From JBQTII01 sp052387905 (GTDB lineage Bacteria > Actinomycetota > Actinomycetes > Sporichthyales > Sporichthyaceae), in the NCBI GenBank assembly GCA_052387905.1, contig JBQTIR010000022.1:1-64000 (forward strand): a stretch of 64,000 nt of DNA, given 5' to 3'. Positions 1-8,559 of this stretch are shown one piece after another. Made by a program: the position numbers and the translations under genes. The first letter of the stretch is position 1. Every line of letters begins with the position of its first letter. The notes beneath the pieces were generated by a model. The model was not told where the DNA came from. It made no database searches and saw only the letters and a program-made list of their open reading frames with translations.

Positions 1-467
1 TGCCGTACCCGCTCGGTGTCGGTAACGAGAAGCAGTTCCTCGGTAACAAGTGGCTCGGCGACGCGTACGTCACCATGAACCACTTCCCGTGGATGGGTAA
101 CTCGACGCCGGCCGAGAAGTACTGGCAGGCCTCGATCAAGAAGTTCAACCCGGGCTTCACCTCCGGTGGCGCTGCCAGCCTCGGCTGGGGCGCGGGCGCT
201 CTCCTCGTGGCGGCTTCGGCCAACCTCTCGGAGAACCCGACCACCCAGGAGCTTCTCGACACGCTCTACACCTTCAAGGGTCAGGAGTTCACCGAGCTCG
301 GTGGACTCGCGGGTCCGCTCACCTTCAACGAGGGCGCGAACCCAACCATCCCGTACTGCCTGTTCGCGGCCATCTCCAACGCGGCCAACACCGGGTGGGC
401 GAAGGTTGTCTCCAAGCCGGTCTGCACCAAGACGCTCGCCCCGAGCGACCCGCAGGCGAGCCGCTAG
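1..467 (+). CDS. livK: Liv-type ABC transporter substrate-binding protein, C-terminal part
   Basis: Only the last ~154 codons are inside the window; the frame is open from base 3 and ends at TAG 465-467. The protein is the extracytoplasmic binding subunit of a branched-chain-amino-acid-type (periplasmic-binding fold I) importer. The call rests on near-collinear similarity to the complete binding protein at 34672-36312: both have VGNEKQF, a WLGD motif, LLDTLYTFKGQ and a C-terminal CTK...APSDP. It precedes the permease and ATPase genes on the same strand, separated by two small membrane-protein genes and a strong hairpin, so it is probably the binding subunit of this transporter. The real ligand cannot be told from sequence; these families also carry amides, urea and aromatic or acyl compounds. 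Confidence 0.88.
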   Translation, partial: PYPLGVGNEKQFLGNKWLGDAYVTMNHFPWMGNSTPAEKYWQASIKKFNPGFTSGGAASLGWGAGALLVAASANLSENPTTQELLDTLYTFKGQEFTELGGLAGPLTFNEGANPTIPYCLFAAISNAANTGWAKVVSKPVCTKTLAPSDPQASR

Positions 468-490
468 TCACGTAGCTCCGCAGTGCGATA

Positions 491-528
491 CCACTGGGGG
501 TCAGCATCTCGATGCCGGCCCCCAGTGG
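491..528 (+). terminator. Stem-loop terminator after the binding-protein gene
   Basis: A perfect 10-bp stem CCACTGGGGG (491-500) / CCCCCAGTGG (519-528) encloses a second 5-bp stem GCATC (504-508) / GATGC (511-515). It begins 24 bases after the stop codon. There is no U-tract, as is common for actinobacterial hairpin terminators. It could cap the binding-protein mRNA and allow different stoichiometry from the downstream operon. Bases 529-718 hold no gene that I can support and presumably carry the next promoter. Confidence 0.7.
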
Positions 529-718
529 TCCGCGCAGGATGCCGGTGCAGACGCACCGGCTCCCTGCGTGGAACCCCCCGTACTACAGTCCAAATGCCAA
601 CTGAATAGTTCGAAGCACGACCTCGTGAAACCCCCCATCCACGTACGTCGTTGGGCCCATGCCCGCCCCGTTCTCCAACGGTGCGGACCAGGCCCACCTT
701 GCTAGCCCCGGAGTGGTC

Positions 719-1096
719 ATGGACTTGAAAGTCCTCAAGAATCAGTGGGACCGCGTCGCCGCCATCGTCCTCACGATTGCCGGTGTCATCGCCCTCATCT
801 CGGGATTCGTCGGAGTCAACGACTCGACGATTCTCGCCGAGCAAACCCGTTTCATCGTCTCCGGTGGTATCGGAGGCATCTTCATGCTGGGCCTGGGAGC
901 CACCCTGTGGATCTCCGCGGACCTGCGCGACGAATGGCGCAAGCTGGACCGCATCGAGCACGCGCTCGCCGACGGCATCCTGAAGTGGGCCGACGAGGCC
1001 CCGGCTTCCGGCTCGCGCGCCGCAGCCAAGGCGCCCGCGGCGACCACCGAGAAGGTCGACCTCGCGCACGCGGCGTCCTCGCGTGAACACGCGTAG
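719..1096 (+). CDS. Small two-TM membrane protein 1 of the Liv operon
   Basis: 125 aa, family not recognised. The ATG at 719 is chosen because GGAG at 710-713 is well spaced. Two hydrophobic segments (about residues 13-33 and 46-64) flank a short loop containing VND-S-T. A charged cytoplasmic-type helix (DLRDEWRKLDRIEHAL) and an Ala/Lys-rich tail follow. The same TM-VNDxT-x4-Q-TM layout recurs in the next gene, so the two are paralogues. Its 3' end overlaps the next gene by 14 bases and lies upstream of the permease in one string of overlapping genes. A role as an accessory or assembly subunit of the importer is inference only. Confidence 0.75.
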   Translation: MDLKVLKNQWDRVAAIVLTIAGVIALISGFVGVNDSTILAEQTRFIVSGGIGGIFMLGLGATLWISADLRDEWRKLDRIEHALADGILKWADEAPASGSRAAAKAPAATTEKVDLAHAASSREHA

Positions 1097-1589
1097 CCAG
1101 GAACTGGGTCGTCCGGCGCGCAAGGCCTCAGGTTCCAGGGCCGCCACTGCGCCTCGGTCGTCGACGTCACCGTGGACGACTCAGCTCTACGTCTTGTACG
1201 CCGTGCTGGCCGGGATCGGTCTGATCCTGTTCGTGATCGGGACGGTGATCGTCAATGACGAGACCGTGTATGACGACCAGGTTCCCGCCATCAACATCGC
1301 CATCGTCGGCACCGTGCTGACCTGTGCGGCCGGCATCTCCCTGTTGGTGGCCGGTCGGCGCACGCTGACCGCCCGCCGCGTCGCGGTGCTCGGCATCGTC
1401 CCGGCCATGCGTGCGAGCGTCGCGGTCGTGAGCGGCCCGGCTGCCTCTGCCGTCCTGATCGGTGGCGAGGGCCTGACCCACTTCCACCGCGCCGACTGCC
1501 CGATGGCCGCCGGTCGTGACTGGAAGGCTGCTTCCGCTGCCGACCACGAGCGTGCCGGTCGCAAGCCCTGTGGAGTGTGCAGCCCATGA
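1083..1589 (+). CDS. Small two-TM protein 2 with C-terminal His/Cys metal-site-like tail
   Basis: 168 aa, GTG start inside the end of the preceding gene. A Ser/Arg-rich N-terminus is followed by two TM segments (about residues 35-55 and 68-90) around a VNDETVYDDQ loop that matches the loop of the preceding protein. The C-terminus carries H135-x3-C139 and C163-x2-C166 (FHRADCP ... KPCGVC), a spacing like the small zinc-binding tails seen after nuclease or membrane domains. Its TGA at 1587-1589 overlaps the ATG of the permease (ATGA), so translation is probably coupled. The function is unknown. Metal binding is inferred from the four ligands; no catalytic domain is visible. Confidence 0.78.
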   Translation: MNTRSQELGRPARKASGSRAATAPRSSTSPWTTQLYVLYAVLAGIGLILFVIGTVIVNDETVYDDQVPAINIAIVGTVLTCAAGISLLVAGRRTLTARRVAVLGIVPAMRASVAVVSGPAASAVLIGGEGLTHFHRADCPMAAGRDWKAASAADHERAGRKPCGVCSP

Positions 1590-3685
1590 CCCAGTTCCTG
1601 AACTACCTGGTTCCCGGCATCGCCGACGGGTCGGTGTACGCCCTCGCGGCGCTCGGCCTGGTGCTGACCTACAAGACCTCCGGCGTCTTCAACTTCGCGC
1701 ACGGGGCACTGGCGGCCACGGCCGCGTACGTGTTCTACAACTTCAACAACGAGGCCGCCCCGGGTGAGAAGGGTTACGGCTGGAGCTGGCCCGTCTCCCT
1801 GCTGTTGGGGCTGCTCATCGTCGGCGTTCTCGGTGGCCTGGTCCTCGAGCGACTGGCCACCCTGCTCTCGTCCGCACCCACGGTGACCACGGTCGTCGCG
1901 ACGGTCGGCCTGCTGGTGTTGCTGCAGTCGCTGATGACCGCGCTCTACGGCGCACAGGACCTCAAGACCGGCGACTTCCTCCCGACAAACGGACCACGGG
2001 TCGGGGACGTCACGATCTCCTACGGCGAGATGATGGTGACTGGCTTCTGCCTCGGCGCAGCCGGGCTGCTCTTCCTCTTCTTCGGCCGGTCCCGGATGGG
2101 CAAGGCCATGACCGCGGTCGTGGACGACCCCAACCTGCTCAGTCTGCAGAAGAGCAACCCGGCCGTGGTTCGCCGGCTCTCCTGGATCCTGGGCTCGTCC
2201 TTCGCGGCGATGTCGGGCATGCTGCTCGCCCCGAAGCTGGGTGTCTCGGTCAACGTGCTCGTGCTGATCGTGATCGCGGCCTACGGCGCCGCTGCGGTGG
2301 GCCTGTTCGAGAACCTGCCGCTGACCGTTGCCGGCGCGTTCGTCATCGGCATCATGGTCAACTACTTCCCTGCGCAGGCGCAGAAGACCGACTCGCTGTT
2401 CCTGCAGGCCCTGCCCCGCAACATCCCGTTCATCGTGTTGTTGCTGATCTTCTTGTTCGTGCCGGCCCGCCTGCTCACCGAACGCGGTGTGCGTAACGCC
2501 CGCCGGTTCAAGCCGCCGCGGGAGTTCTCCAGGCCCGTCACCGCGGCTGGTCTGGCAGCCCTGTTGGGTCTGCTGATCATCACGCCAAACGTCATTAAGA
2601 GCTCCGACACCGCGGTGTACAGCTCGGCGCTCGGCTACATGATCGTCTTCCTCAGCCTGGGCATGTTGCTCTGGATGTCGGGTCAGATCTCGCTGTGTCA
2701 CCTGGGCTTTGCGGCCATCGGCGCGACCACCGCCGGGAAGTTGATGACCCTCGGGTTCTTCGGCTGGCTCCCGATCATCGGTGACAAGACGGTGTCCTGG
2801 CCGGTCGCGGTGCTCATCGGTGGCCTGGTCGCGATCCCCTTCGGTGCGGTGGTGGCCATCCCGGCCATCCGCCTGGCCGGTATTTACGTCGCCGTTGCGA
2901 CCTTCGGGTTCGGCATTTTGCTGCAGCAGGCCTTCTACCTGGCTCCGGTCATGTTCGACAACGGCTCGCTGGTGCAGATGCCGCGACCCGGCGAGGAGTA
3001 CAGCGTCATCCCCACCGCGAAGCGGCTCGAACCGGTCGACGGCGTGGCCGCCGGTCTGTTCGGGATCGACTTCTCGGAGGAGAAGGCCTACTACTACCTG
3101 TGCCTGGTCGTGGTCGTGCTGATGGCGGGCATCGTGCTCGCCGTCCGCAACAGCCGCCTCGGATCGCTGCTGCGGGCCATGGCGGACTCCCCGGTGGCGC
3201 TGGAGGCCCACGCGGCCAACACCAATGCCATGCGCATCATCGTGTTCTGCCTGTCGGCCTTCATGGCCGGCGTCGGTGGGGCGGTCATTGCCGGTGTCAC
3301 CCAATCGGCCAGTGGTGCTCCCGGTGGGATCTTCGACTACACCGTCTCGCTGGTGTTCGTCGCGGTGCTCGGCTTCTGTGGCCGACGCCCGATCCTGTCT
3401 CCGCTGCTCGCAGCCGTGGCGTTCCAGATCATCAAGATCTACCCGCCGTTCGACAGCGAGACCGCGATCGAGTACCGCGGCGTGGTCTTCGGAGCGCTCG
3501 CGATCTTCGTGGCGATCTCGCCGGCCATCAACCTCGGTGGCTGGATAGGAACCCGGGGTCGCGAACGCACGGATATTTCGGGTCCGATGAAGGAACGGAC
3601 CGCGGTAACGCCGGTCCGTCCCGTCACGATCCGAGCCCAGGAACGCGAACCCGTGCTTCTCGGAAGTAAGGGAGCAGCGCAATGA
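1586..3685 (+). CDS. livHM: Fused LivH-LivM branched-chain-type ABC permease
   Basis: 699 aa from the ATG at 1586; a GTG nine bases earlier is possible, but ATG overlaps the upstream stop and has GGAG at 1572-1575. Residues ~1-305 are a LivH-type permease (opening YLVPGIADGSVYALAALGL). Residues ~320-660 are a LivM-type permease, including GQISLCHLGF and the cytoplasmic loop DSPVALEAHAANT that contacts the ATPases. LivH and LivM are usually separate ~290- and ~330-aa proteins; here one chain provides the whole heterodimeric channel. The hydrophilic C-terminus (about 40 residues) is Arg-rich. It overlaps livG by ATGA. Confidence 0.93.
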   Translation: MTQFLNYLVPGIADGSVYALAALGLVLTYKTSGVFNFAHGALAATAAYVFYNFNNEAAPGEKGYGWSWPVSLLLGLLIVGVLGGLVLERLATLLSSAPTVTTVVATVGLLVLLQSLMTALYGAQDLKTGDFLPTNGPRVGDVTISYGEMMVTGFCLGAAGLLFLFFGRSRMGKAMTAVVDDPNLLSLQKSNPAVVRRLSWILGSSFAAMSGMLLAPKLGVSVNVLVLIVIAAYGAAAVGLFENLPLTVAGAFVIGIMVNYFPAQAQKTDSLFLQALPRNIPFIVLLLIFLFVPARLLTERGVRNARRFKPPREFSRPVTAAGLAALLGLLIITPNVIKSSDTAVYSSALGYMIVFLSLGMLLWMSGQISLCHLGFAAIGATTAGKLMTLGFFGWLPIIGDKTVSWPVAVLIGGLVAIPFGAVVAIPAIRLAGIYVAVATFGFGILLQQAFYLAPVMFDNGSLVQMPRPGEEYSVIPTAKRLEPVDGVAAGLFGIDFSEEKAYYYLCLVVVVLMAGIVLAVRNSRLGSLLRAMADSPVALEAHAANTNAMRIIVFCLSAFMAGVGGAVIAGVTQSASGAPGGIFDYTVSLVFVAVLGFCGRRPILSPLLAAVAFQIIKIYPPFDSETAIEYRGVVFGALAIFVAISPAINLGGWIGTRGRERTDISGPMKERTAVTPVRPVTIRAQEREPVLLGSKGAAQ

Positions 3686-4449
3686 GCGTCGATCTCGATG
3701 TCAAGAACGTCACCGTGCGATTCGGCGGCATCGTGGCGGTCAACGACGCCACCGTGTACGCCAAGGCCGGCGAGATCACGGGTCTGATCGGTCCGAACGG
3801 GGCCGGCAAGACCACGTTCTTCAACGCCTGCACCGGTCGTAACCGCCCCCAGTCCGGCACTGTCCGGCTGGGGGAGCAGGACCTGCACGGGCACCGCTCC
3901 TCCAACCGGGCCCACCACGGCCTCGGGCGGACCTTCCAGCGCATGGAGCTCTTCGAGAGCCTCACCGTGCAGGAGAACGTGCGCACCGGTCCGGCGGCGT
4001 TCTACTCCAGCTACCGTCCGCTGGGCTTGATCTACTCGACTCGCAAGGAGACGAAGCAGATCAAGGAGCGCAGCGACGACGCGATGGAGCACTGCGGGAT
4101 CATGAAATTGAAGGACAAGGTCGTCGGTGATCTCTCCACCGGCCAGCGCCGCCTGGTCGAGCTGGCCCGGGGTATCGCGACTCCCTTCAAGTTCCTGCTG
4201 CTCGATGAGCCGTCCTCGGGTCTGGACGTCACCGAAACCCACTCCTTCGGCAAGGTCCTCACGGACTGGGTCAAGGAGACCGGTAACGGCCTGCTGATCG
4301 TCGAACACGACATGGCGCTGGTGTCGGAGATCTGTGACCAGATCTTCGTGCTCGACTTCGGGAAGATCATCTACTCGGGCCGTACGGCGGAGGCGCTGCG
4401 AAGCGACATCGTCCGGGCCGCTTACCTCGGGGAGACCTCCGTTGCTTGA
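3682..4449 (+). CDS. livG: Liv-type ABC transporter ATPase LivG
   Basis: 255 aa, the usual LivG length. Walker A GPNGAGKTT at residues 37-45, signature LSTGQRR from 151, Walker B FLLLDEP at 171-177 and a switch His in IVEHDM are all intact, so it should hydrolyse ATP and power import through the fused permease. The start ATG overlaps the permease stop (ATGA). Its own 3' end overlaps livF by 8 bases. Location is cytoplasmic, on the inner face of the membrane. Confidence 0.95.
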   Translation: MSVDLDVKNVTVRFGGIVAVNDATVYAKAGEITGLIGPNGAGKTTFFNACTGRNRPQSGTVRLGEQDLHGHRSSNRAHHGLGRTFQRMELFESLTVQENVRTGPAAFYSSYRPLGLIYSTRKETKQIKERSDDAMEHCGIMKLKDKVVGDLSTGQRRLVELARGIATPFKFLLLDEPSSGLDVTETHSFGKVLTDWVKETGNGLLIVEHDMALVSEICDQIFVLDFGKIIYSGRTAEALRSDIVRAAYLGETSVA

Positions 4450-5140
4450 GTTGAGGAACATCACTGCCGGTTACGACACCGGCACTGTCCTGCGCGATGT
4501 CAGCCTGGTGGTGCCCGACAAGGCCGTCGTGGCGCTGCTGGGGCCCAACGGCGCCGGCAAGACCACGCTGCTCCGGGTGGCGTCGGGGCTCCTCAAGCCG
4601 TACTCCGGCCAGATTCTGGTCGACGGCGAGGATGTAACGGGAGACCCCCCGTACAAGATGTCTCGTAAGGGAATCATCCACGTTCCCGAAGGGCGCGGAA
4701 TCTTCCCGTCGCTGACTGTGCAGGACAACATCCTGCTCCAGTCGCCGCCGGGGGAGTTCAAGGCGGGCTTCAAGACCGCTACCACAACGTTCCCCCGTCT
4801 GGGAGAGCGTGCACGGCAGATTTCCCGCACGATGAGTGGTGGCGAGCAGCAGATGCTCGCGCTCTCCCACGCGTACGTGAGCAAGCGGAACGTGGTGCTC
4901 CTCGACGAGGTGTCGATGGGCCTGGCACCAAAGATTGTTGAAGAAATCTTCGACTATCTTACTGAACTAGGAAAAAACGGCGTAGCTCAATTGCTCGTCG
5001 AACAGTATGTGGGGCAGGCCCTCAAAATGGCCGACTATGTCTACATTCTCGATCGTGGAAGTATCAGTTTCGCCGGGGAGCCCGGCGAAATCAGTGAGGA
5101 GACCATCATGAACAGCTATCTCGGATCGTTGGCGTCATGA
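4442..5140 (+). CDS. livF: Liv-type ABC transporter ATPase LivF (TTG start)
   Basis: 232 aa from TTG at 4442, preceded by GGGGAG at 4429-4434. This start gives the canonical LivF N-terminus LELRNITAGY; a longer upstream frame runs over livG and has no homologous residues. Walker A GPNGAGKTT at 34-42, signature MSGGEQQ at 131-137 and Walker B VVLLDEVS at 151-158 are intact (Ser/Val variants of the DEPS motif are normal in LivF). It pairs with LivG as the ATPase heterodimer. The stop overlaps the next start (ATGA), so the following surface-protein gene is coupled to it. Confidence 0.93.
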   Translation: MLELRNITAGYDTGTVLRDVSLVVPDKAVVALLGPNGAGKTTLLRVASGLLKPYSGQILVDGEDVTGDPPYKMSRKGIIHVPEGRGIFPSLTVQDNILLQSPPGEFKAGFKTATTTFPRLGERARQISRTMSGGEQQMLALSHAYVSKRNVVLLDEVSMGLAPKIVEEIFDYLTELGKNGVAQLLVEQYVGQALKMADYVYILDRGSISFAGEPGEISEETIMNSYLGSLAS

Positions 5141-6570
5141 GGGCGCCTCGTTGGGCACTCGCCCTTACCGCTGCCGGCACTTCCGGAACCGTGGCGTTCG
5201 TCGTCGGGTTGCCAGGAATGGCTTCCGCTGGACCAGTTGACGCGAACCCCGCACTTCGTTTCAACGTCACTGCCCTCGGGGACGGCCTGTTCTTCGAGGC
5301 GATCGGCGACGAGATTCCGGCGGCCCCCGCCAACTCGGGCGGCTCTCCATCGGCCTATGCCGAAGCCACCAACAGTGGCGGAAGCAAGGCCTACGCGGGG
5401 GCCCCATACTTCGGGAACACCGTGCAGTTCTCGCCGGGCCTGGTGAACGGACTAGTCGGGCAGTTCGGCCTCGGTGAGGTCGGTAAGTCGGTACCGATCG
5501 CTGCGGTCCCCGGGTACGTAGAGACGGGTAGTACCTCCTTCAAACAGAAGGACGTCTTTGACGGTGGCCTTCTGCGAGCACAGGCAGAGTCTTCGGATCC
5601 GGCCAAGGCGTCGTCCTCCGCCTCCTACGGATTGCCTGACGCACCGGGCTCTGGAACGGTTCAATCTGCCAATGCTGTTGTGGAGGCAGAAGGGAAAAAG
5701 GTTGTCGGTTCCGCCGCAGGATCGACGACAGGACTGGTCGTCGGCCCGTTGGAGGTCATTAACTCCACCGCCGCAGCGTCTGTTTCCCAAGCTGCCGGTC
5801 GCCAGTCACGCATCACGAGCAAGGTGTTCGGCCGGTTTAAGGTGGCTGACATGGAGTTCGGCTTCGACCAGAAGGGATTCCGATTCCTCGGTCAGGGAGT
5901 GTCCAACGAGGACGCACTGTCGCAGGCCAACGCTATCCTCAAGGCTGCGAACGTGCAGATCGGTATCGCGGGAATTGAAAGCGTCGTCGACGCGTCTGGC
6001 GTCACCAAGTACGTCATCGGCGCACTCGAAGTCAGGACCCAGCAAGACAGCCCAACCGGAGCACCCGGAGCGAAGTTCATTCTCAAGCTCGTGCTTGGGC
6101 AGGCCACGGTCACCACGGACGCAGCTGACCTGAGTGCCTCCTCTGATGGCGCGGTCGAATCCGGCTCTGATGGCGCGGCCGAATCCGGATCCAGGGGATC
6201 GGACGTGTCGGGGATCGCGGACGATCGGAGCGTAAAGGACTCCACGTCGGCCACCACTTCGGCACTTGACGACGTCATTGCTCCGGAGGTTGCCGACCAA
6301 TCAGCTGCCGTTCCGGTGACTGTCTCGGAGGTCACTTCAGCGGGCAAGGTCACCGAGCTTGCTCCCGAGGCTTCGGGTGAGGTGTCGCCGTTCGGTGACG
6401 ACACCGTGGTCGCCGAAGAGGCGCTGCCCAGGACTCTGGGCTTCGTCCCGCTCGCCGGTGAGACCGGCGACGGCACCGAGTGGCTCTACGCGATGCTGCT
6501 CCTGGCCGGCGTGGGTGTGCTCGGTGGGCACTTCCTGTTCGGTCGCTTCGCGGCCGCTCGTGGGGCCTGA
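5137..6570 (+). CDS. Secreted, C-terminally anchored surface protein of the Liv operon
   Basis: 477 aa, no family recognised. An N-terminal signal peptide (Arg-containing n-region, hydrophobic core, probable cleavage after GMASAG near residue 31) precedes a ~290-residue Ser/Gly/Ala-rich domain. An acidic spacer follows with short repeats (SDGAVESG, SDGAAESG near residue 338). Near the C-terminus lie LPRTLG (430-435), a TM segment (~449-468) and a short Arg-containing tail, the layout of a wall- or membrane-anchored protein. LPRTLG is close to but not a standard LPxTG sortase motif. The start overlaps livF (ATGA), so it is made with the transporter. It may act as an external ligand-capture or wall-tether component; that is inference. 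Confidence 0.8.
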   Translation: MRAPRWALALTAAGTSGTVAFVVGLPGMASAGPVDANPALRFNVTALGDGLFFEAIGDEIPAAPANSGGSPSAYAEATNSGGSKAYAGAPYFGNTVQFSPGLVNGLVGQFGLGEVGKSVPIAAVPGYVETGSTSFKQKDVFDGGLLRAQAESSDPAKASSSASYGLPDAPGSGTVQSANAVVEAEGKKVVGSAAGSTTGLVVGPLEVINSTAAASVSQAAGRQSRITSKVFGRFKVADMEFGFDQKGFRFLGQGVSNEDALSQANAILKAANVQIGIAGIESVVDASGVTKYVIGALEVRTQQDSPTGAPGAKFILKLVLGQATVTTDAADLSASSDGAVESGSDGAAESGSRGSDVSGIADDRSVKDSTSATTSALDDVIAPEVADQSAAVPVTVSEVTSAGKVTELAPEASGEVSPFGDDTVVAEEALPRTLGFVPLAGETGDGTEWLYAMLLLAGVGVLGGHFLFGRFAAARGA

Positions 6571-6605
6571 TCCAGTGCAAAGCAATAACTGATACTCCGT
6601 CATAA

Positions 6606-6645
6606 CACATCTGCCCACCGACCTTCGGGTCGGTGGGCAGATGTG
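6606..6645 (+). terminator. Strong hairpin ending the Liv operon
   Basis: An 18-bp perfect stem (6606-6623 with 6628-6645) closed by a TTCG tetraloop at 6624-6627, 35 bases after the surface-protein stop. The cUUCGg loop makes it exceptionally stable. No U-tract follows. It most likely ends transcription of the operon that starts upstream of 719. Confidence 0.85.
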
Positions 6646-6729
6646 GTTAAGGTCCCAGAGCCCTGGTCCCACCGCCCGCGTTAATGGTGGTTTACTTGGG
6701 CTACAGCGTCGAATTCGGTGGAGGTCGGC

Positions 6730-8559
6730 ATGACTGGGTCCAGCACGGGCGTGCGCCGCGAGCGCATCATCATCGCCAACTGCGGCGGCTTCTGGGGAGA
6801 TGACCCCACGGCCGCTCGTCGCCAGGTCGAGGGCGGTCCCATCGACTACCTGGTCATGGACTACCTGGCCGAGGTCACGATGGCGATCCTGCAGAAGCAG
6901 ATGGCCAAGAATCCGGCTCTGGGCTACGCGGCCGACTTCCTCACCCAGATGCGCGACGTGCTCGTCCCGTGCATGGAGAAGGGCGTCACGATCATTGCCA
7001 ACGCGGGCGGGGTCAACCCGACCGCATGCGCCACCGCGTTGGAGGCACTCGCGGCAGAACTCGGCGTCGCGGACAAACTGAAGGTCGCGGTCGTTGCCGG
7101 GGACAACCTGTACGCCGATCTGGACGACCTGATCGCAGCGGGCCAACAGCTCAAGCACATGGACAACGGCGCCCCGATCACCGACGTGCGCGACACCGTG
7201 CTGTCCGCCAACGTCTACCTCGGCAGCGCGCCGATCGTGCGGGCCCTCGAGCTCGGCGCGAACGTGATCATCGCGGGCCGGGTCACCGACACCAGCGTCA
7301 CCCTCGCCCCCATGCTCTACAACTTCGGGTGGGCCGCGGACGACTGGGACAAGTACGCCTCCGGTGTCGTCGCCGGCCACATCATCGAATGCGGTTGTCA
7401 GTGCACCGGTGGCAACTTCACCGACTGGCACACGGTCCCGGACTTCCGGTCCATGGGCTACCCGCTGATCGAGGCCAACGCCGACGGCACCTTCGTCATC
7501 ACCAAGCACCCCGGCACCGGTGGTCTGGTCAACGTGCACACCGTCTCCGAGCAACTGCTCTACGAGATGGGTGGACCGGCCTACCTTTCCCCGGACTGCA
7601 TCGCGCGTTTCGACTCGATCCACCTGTCCCAGGACGGGCCGGACCGCGTGCTGGTCACCGGGGTCAAGGGCGAGGCGCCACCCGAAATGCTCAAGGTTGC
7701 CGCCTCCTACTCCGGTGGCTACCGCGCCGTGGGCCGCATGCTGATCTCCGGCCCGGACACCCTGCGCAAGGCGCAGAAGGCGGCCGATGTCTTCTGGGCC
7801 GTGGCCGGGGGAGCGGACCTCTACGACGAGGCCGCGACCCAGTTCATCGGCTGGGACGCGAGCCACCCATCCCTGGCCGGCGAGGAACCCAGCGAGGTTC
7901 TCATGCAGGTGAGCGTGCTGGACGCGGACAAGCGCAAGATCAACGAACGCTTCGGCCCGATGGTCGTCGGTTCGATGCTGCAGTCGATGCCCGGCATGAC
8001 GATGCCGGGCGACCAGGGCCGTCCGCGCGCCTCGGACGTCGTCGGTCACTGGCCGGCGCTGATCCCGCGTCACCTGGTGCACGCCACCGTGACCGTCGAC
8101 GGGGTCACCGAGCAGATTTCCTCGGCGGCGCCCGCCTACAGCGATGTGTCGTTGCCACCGGCGCCGATCGCGCAGCAGACACCCGCCGACGATGCGCAGT
8201 CGCTCCCAGAGTCTGATCTGGCCACCGTGCCGCTGATGCAGCTGTGCATCGCCCGCTCGGGCGACAAGGGCGACAGCTCGAACGTCGGCATTCGAGCCCG
8301 CAGCCCCGAGATCTACCACTGGATGCTCGGTGCGCTCACGGCCGACGTGGTCAAGGAGCACTTCAAGGGCATCTGCGAGGGCGAGGTCGATCGCTTCCTG
8401 CTGCCGAACCTGCTCGCGCTGAACTTCCTGCTGCACGAAAGCCTCGGCGGCGGCGGTACCTCTTCGCTGCGTTTCGACGCCCAGGGCAAGACATTTTCGC
8501 AGTACCTGCTGAGCATGCCGGTCACGGTTCCGGCGGCACTGGTGGCCACAGCCCGGTGA
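6730..8559 (+). CDS. AtuA-like (DUF1446) protein with fused C-terminal ferredoxin-fold domain
   Basis: 609 aa. ATG at 6730 is chosen because GGAGGT lies at 6720-6725; an in-frame GTG at 6718 is less likely. Residues ~12-470 match the AtuA family (IIIANCGGFWGDD, NAGGVNP, AGRVTDTS, GHIIECGCQCTGGNF), named for acyclic terpene utilisation in Pseudomonas. The last ~110 residues (from LMQLCIARSGDKGDSSNVG) are the small domain that often accompanies AtuA, here in the same chain. The biochemical reaction is not established to my knowledge; the family is usually beside acyl-CoA catabolic genes, as here. The stop overlaps the GTG of the next gene. Confidence 0.85.
   Translation: MTGSSTGVRRERIIIANCGGFWGDDPTAARRQVEGGPIDYLVMDYLAEVTMAILQKQMAKNPALGYAADFLTQMRDVLVPCMEKGVTIIANAGGVNPTACATALEALAAELGVADKLKVAVVAGDNLYADLDDLIAAGQQLKHMDNGAPITDVRDTVLSANVYLGSAPIVRALELGANVIIAGRVTDTSVTLAPMLYNFGWAADDWDKYASGVVAGHIIECGCQCTGGNFTDWHTVPDFRSMGYPLIEANADGTFVITKHPGTGGLVNVHTVSEQLLYEMGGPAYLSPDCIARFDSIHLSQDGPDRVLVTGVKGEAPPEMLKVAASYSGGYRAVGRMLISGPDTLRKAQKAADVFWAVAGGADLYDEAATQFIGWDASHPSLAGEEPSEVLMQVSVLDADKRKINERFGPMVVGSMLQSMPGMTMPGDQGRPRASDVVGHWPALIPRHLVHATVTVDGVTEQISSAAPAYSDVSLPPAPIAQQTPADDAQSLPESDLATVPLMQLCIARSGDKGDSSNVGIRARSPEIYHWMLGALTADVVKEHFKGICEGEVDRFLLPNLLALNFLLHESLGGGGTSSLRFDAQGKTFSQYLLSMPVTVPAALVATAR

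Noticed and set aside
1577..1585. GTG at 1577 as start of the LivHM permease
   Set aside because: The ATG at 1586 overlaps the upstream stop and is better spaced from GGAG; the three extra residues are not informative.
1187..3682. Very long open frame antisense to the Liv permease (and similar ones antisense to 6.7-8.6, 12.7-15.1 and 38.5-40.0 kb)
   Set aside because: High GC makes long antisense frames common. The products are rich in Arg, Gly, Asp, His and Gln without motifs, while the opposite strand carries clear enzyme families.
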